This document shows positions 62,472 through 64,000 of a DNA stretch of 64,000 nt, piece by piece. The translations under genes and the position numbers were made by a program. This DNA is from DASXMT01 sp963803065. GTDB lineage: Bacteria > Actinomycetota > Acidimicrobiia > Acidimicrobiales > RAAP-2. Position 1 is the stretch's first letter; each line of letters begins with the position of its first letter. The stretch covers positions 124,001 through 188,000 of the forward strand of contig CAWDKW010000005.1 of assembly GCA_963803065.1 (NCBI GenBank), given 5' to 3'. The notes below the pieces were generated by a model. That model made no database searches, was not told the DNA's origin, and worked only from the letters and a program-made list of their open reading frames with translations.

Positions 62472-62744
62472 TCAGGACGCAGGCACCTGGCCCTGCCAGG
62501 AGCCCACTCCGGCCGACACCCCCGCGGCTGCCGCCGTCCCAAACTGGCGAAGCAGCGCCTTGGCCGTCTGGCTCGGCGGCGTCTCTCGTTGACGGGCCCA
62601 GCTCCGAGCGGCCGACATCAGGGTGCCACCGGCGATCGAGCCGCCAACGCTGATGAGCAGCACCCCGATGACGACGATCACGGCACCGGCGGTGATTGCC
62701 GTCGTGTTGATCTCGACTCGATTGTGTCCAAGATGATCGGTCAT
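62472..62744 (-). CDS. Small membrane protein, conserved actinobacterial type
   Basis: 90 residues. MTDHLGHNRVEINTTAITAGA leads to one hydrophobic helix (VIVVIGVLLISVGGSIAGG). A basic segment (SAARSWARQRETPPSQTAK) and a helical tail follow. The head and RQRE-PPS block look conserved among actinobacterial hypotheticals. Function unknown. Confidence 0.65.
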   Translation of the reverse strand: MTDHLGHNRVEINTTAITAGAVIVVIGVLLISVGGSIAGGTLMSAARSWARQRETPPSQTAKALLRQFGTAAAAGVSAGVGSWQGQVPAS

Positions 62745-63107
62745 CGTTCATCCAATCAATTCGTCGAAGCGAGCGGGGAGGCATCGACGGCAAGCCGGCC
62801 GGTTGGGGCTCTGTTGCCAGCGAAACCGGGGTCGAGACGCCCAAAAGGCGAGCTCCGTCGTCTCCTGCTGCAACCAACCACCGCATGAAGCAACAGTGGC
62901 AGGCAGCGGCCAGTCGGATCGTCACCCTATCCGGGTGATTGTGGCCACGATCGAAGTCGGTACCGTGATCGTCTGGCCGGCCGGACACGAGCCCCACTAC
63001 TCTGTCCACGACCTGTGATCGGGAGTGCATTGTCATGGTGACCACTGGCCGCAGGATCAGAGGGTGATCGGGATGTTCGCCACCAGAACGACGAAGGTGA
63101 CAGGCCG
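62745..63107. other. Intergenic region
   Basis: No gene recognised. A small perfect inverted repeat (TCACCC-TATCC-GGGTGA, near 62922-62938) lies between a minus-strand small gene and the plus-strand antiporter. It could be a short operator or hairpin. Confidence 0.35.
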
Positions 63108-64000
63108 GTGACGGCTTCGAATATCTTCGTCGGCATCGGGTTGACATTCGCCCTCGCCGTCGGTTGCCAGGTCGTCGCCAGCCGGTTCCGTTTTCCGGCG
63201 ATCATTCTTCTGCTCCCGGTCGGGTTCGTTGCCGGGACCCTGACCAGCAGCATCAATCCGAACAGGATCTTCGGAGCCGCGTTCTCTCCCATGGTGAGCC
63301 TGGCCGTCGCCATCATCTTGTTCGATGGCGGCCTGGACCTCGACTTCAAGGACCTCGAAGGGCACAGTCGGCGCGTGGTCCGCCGTCTGCTCTATGCGGG
63401 CATTCCCATCACGTGGGCCGGAGCCGCCGCCTTCGCCGCACTGCTGCTCGGCCTTCCGTCCAAGGCTGCGCTGATGCTCGGAGCAATCCTCATCGTCTCG
63501 GGCCCCACCGTGGTGGCCCCTCTGTTGAGCGCCGCCCGTCCGGGCCGGAAGTTGGTGTCCGTCCTGGGTTGGGAGAGCACGTCAATCGACCCCCTTGGCG
63601 CGGTGATCGGGATGCTTGTCTTCCAGAGCATCCAGGCGGGCAATGGACGGCACGTTCTGCAAAACCTACTCGAGCTCCTGAGTCGCGTCGGCATTGGCGT
63701 TGCCGGAGGTGCTGTCGGTGTTCTCGTGCTGTGGATCGTGCTGGGGAAGTTGCGGCCCTCTCGTCTCATGGCCACCGAGGCGATCGTCGCCACTGTGGTG
63801 ACCGTCGCCGCCCTGTGCGATGCCCTCCGGGACGATACGGGGTTGGTCGCCGCCCTCACGATGGGGATCGTCCTGGCCAACCTCCCCGGCCTTCGCACGC
63901 CCGAGGACCGACCGTTCTTCCAGACGATTGTGCAGTTGACGATCGGGCTTCTCTTCATCTCCATCTCCGCCACCGTCACCCCGGCATCGCTGAGGGGAGT
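63108..64000 (+). CDS. Cation:proton antiporter (CPA1/NhaP-like), 3' truncated by the window
   Basis: The frame is open to the window end; about 297 residues are visible from GTG 63108. Hydrophobic segments with ILFDGGLDLDFKDLEGHSRRVVRR, LILIVSGPTVVAPLLSAARPG-type core and GWESTSIDPLGAVIGML match the CPA monovalent cation antiporters. It exchanges Na+ or K+ for H+. The C-terminal regulatory region, if any, lies outside the window. Confidence 0.9.
   Translation, partial: MTASNIFVGIGLTFALAVGCQVVASRFRFPAIILLLPVGFVAGTLTSSINPNRIFGAAFSPMVSLAVAIILFDGGLDLDFKDLEGHSRRVVRRLLYAGIPITWAGAAAFAALLLGLPSKAALMLGAILIVSGPTVVAPLLSAARPGRKLVSVLGWESTSIDPLGAVIGMLVFQSIQAGNGRHVLQNLLELLSRVGIGVAGGAVGVLVLWIVLGKLRPSRLMATEAIVATVVTVAALCDALRDDTGLVAALTMGIVLANLPGLRTPEDRPFFQTIVQLTIGLLFISISATVTPASLRG

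Overview
This 64 kb window comes from a high-GC actinobacterium. The mix of F420/luciferase-type oxidoreductases, PPOX-class proteins, MaoC/thiolase and crotonase degradation genes, TetR regulators, and PspC/DUF1707, LapA and DUF302 proteins fits an environmental, probably uncultivated member of the Acidimicrobiia or a relative. The taxonomic placement is inference. No phage, plasmid or insertion-sequence hallmark genes were seen.

Layout. 1-2.4 kb: a truncated MaoC hydratase, a lipid-transfer-type thiolase and a Phd/VapC toxin-antitoxin pair. 2.9-6.1 kb: a NarL-type response regulator and PspC-fused histidine kinase, divergent from PspC and DUF1707 membrane proteins. 6.3-17.5 kb: redox and transport genes (aldo/keto reductase, LLM oxidoreductase, MFS, lipase, aquaporin), an amidase remnant, an amidohydrolase, TetR and a crotonase. 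17.8-22.7 kb: a complete selenocysteine island. 22.7-25.3 kb: convergent transsulfuration genes. 25.5-34.6 kb: small stress and housekeeping genes, and an alkylation-repair pair (Ada/AlkA fusion plus Ogt). 34.8-41 kb: an LLM monooxygenase and a GlgX/GH63 glycan operon. 41-48 kb: dienelactone hydrolase, cupins, a giant LuxR ATPase regulator, and a divergent TetR/cupin-hydrolase unit. 48-59.8 kb: thioredoxin, L,D-transpeptidase, acyl-CoA synthetase, DMT transporters, membrane proteins and GH15. 59.9-64 kb: an MMPL exporter and a truncated CPA-type antiporter.

The centrepiece is the selenocysteine island. A gene for an acetate-uptake (GPR1/FUN34/YaaH)-like membrane protein carries one in-frame UGA. 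An excellent bacterial SECIS-like hairpin begins one base after that UGA. selA, selB, selD and tRNA-Sec(UCA) follow at once on the same strand. No formate dehydrogenase is present, so this membrane protein is the only visible local selenocysteine client. It may be an undescribed selenoprotein family.

A second theme is short tandem-repeat arrays (units of about 13-34 bp) at or inside gene edges: at stop codons, at stop/start overlaps, upstream of starts and inside N-termini. One array turns a kinase/regulator overlap into a chain of three tiny overlapping ORFs. Several genes (selB, cystathionine lyase, an epimerase, probably one cupin) look frame-broken by single-base indels, so assembly error must be considered for them. 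The UGA in the selenoprotein is not of that kind.
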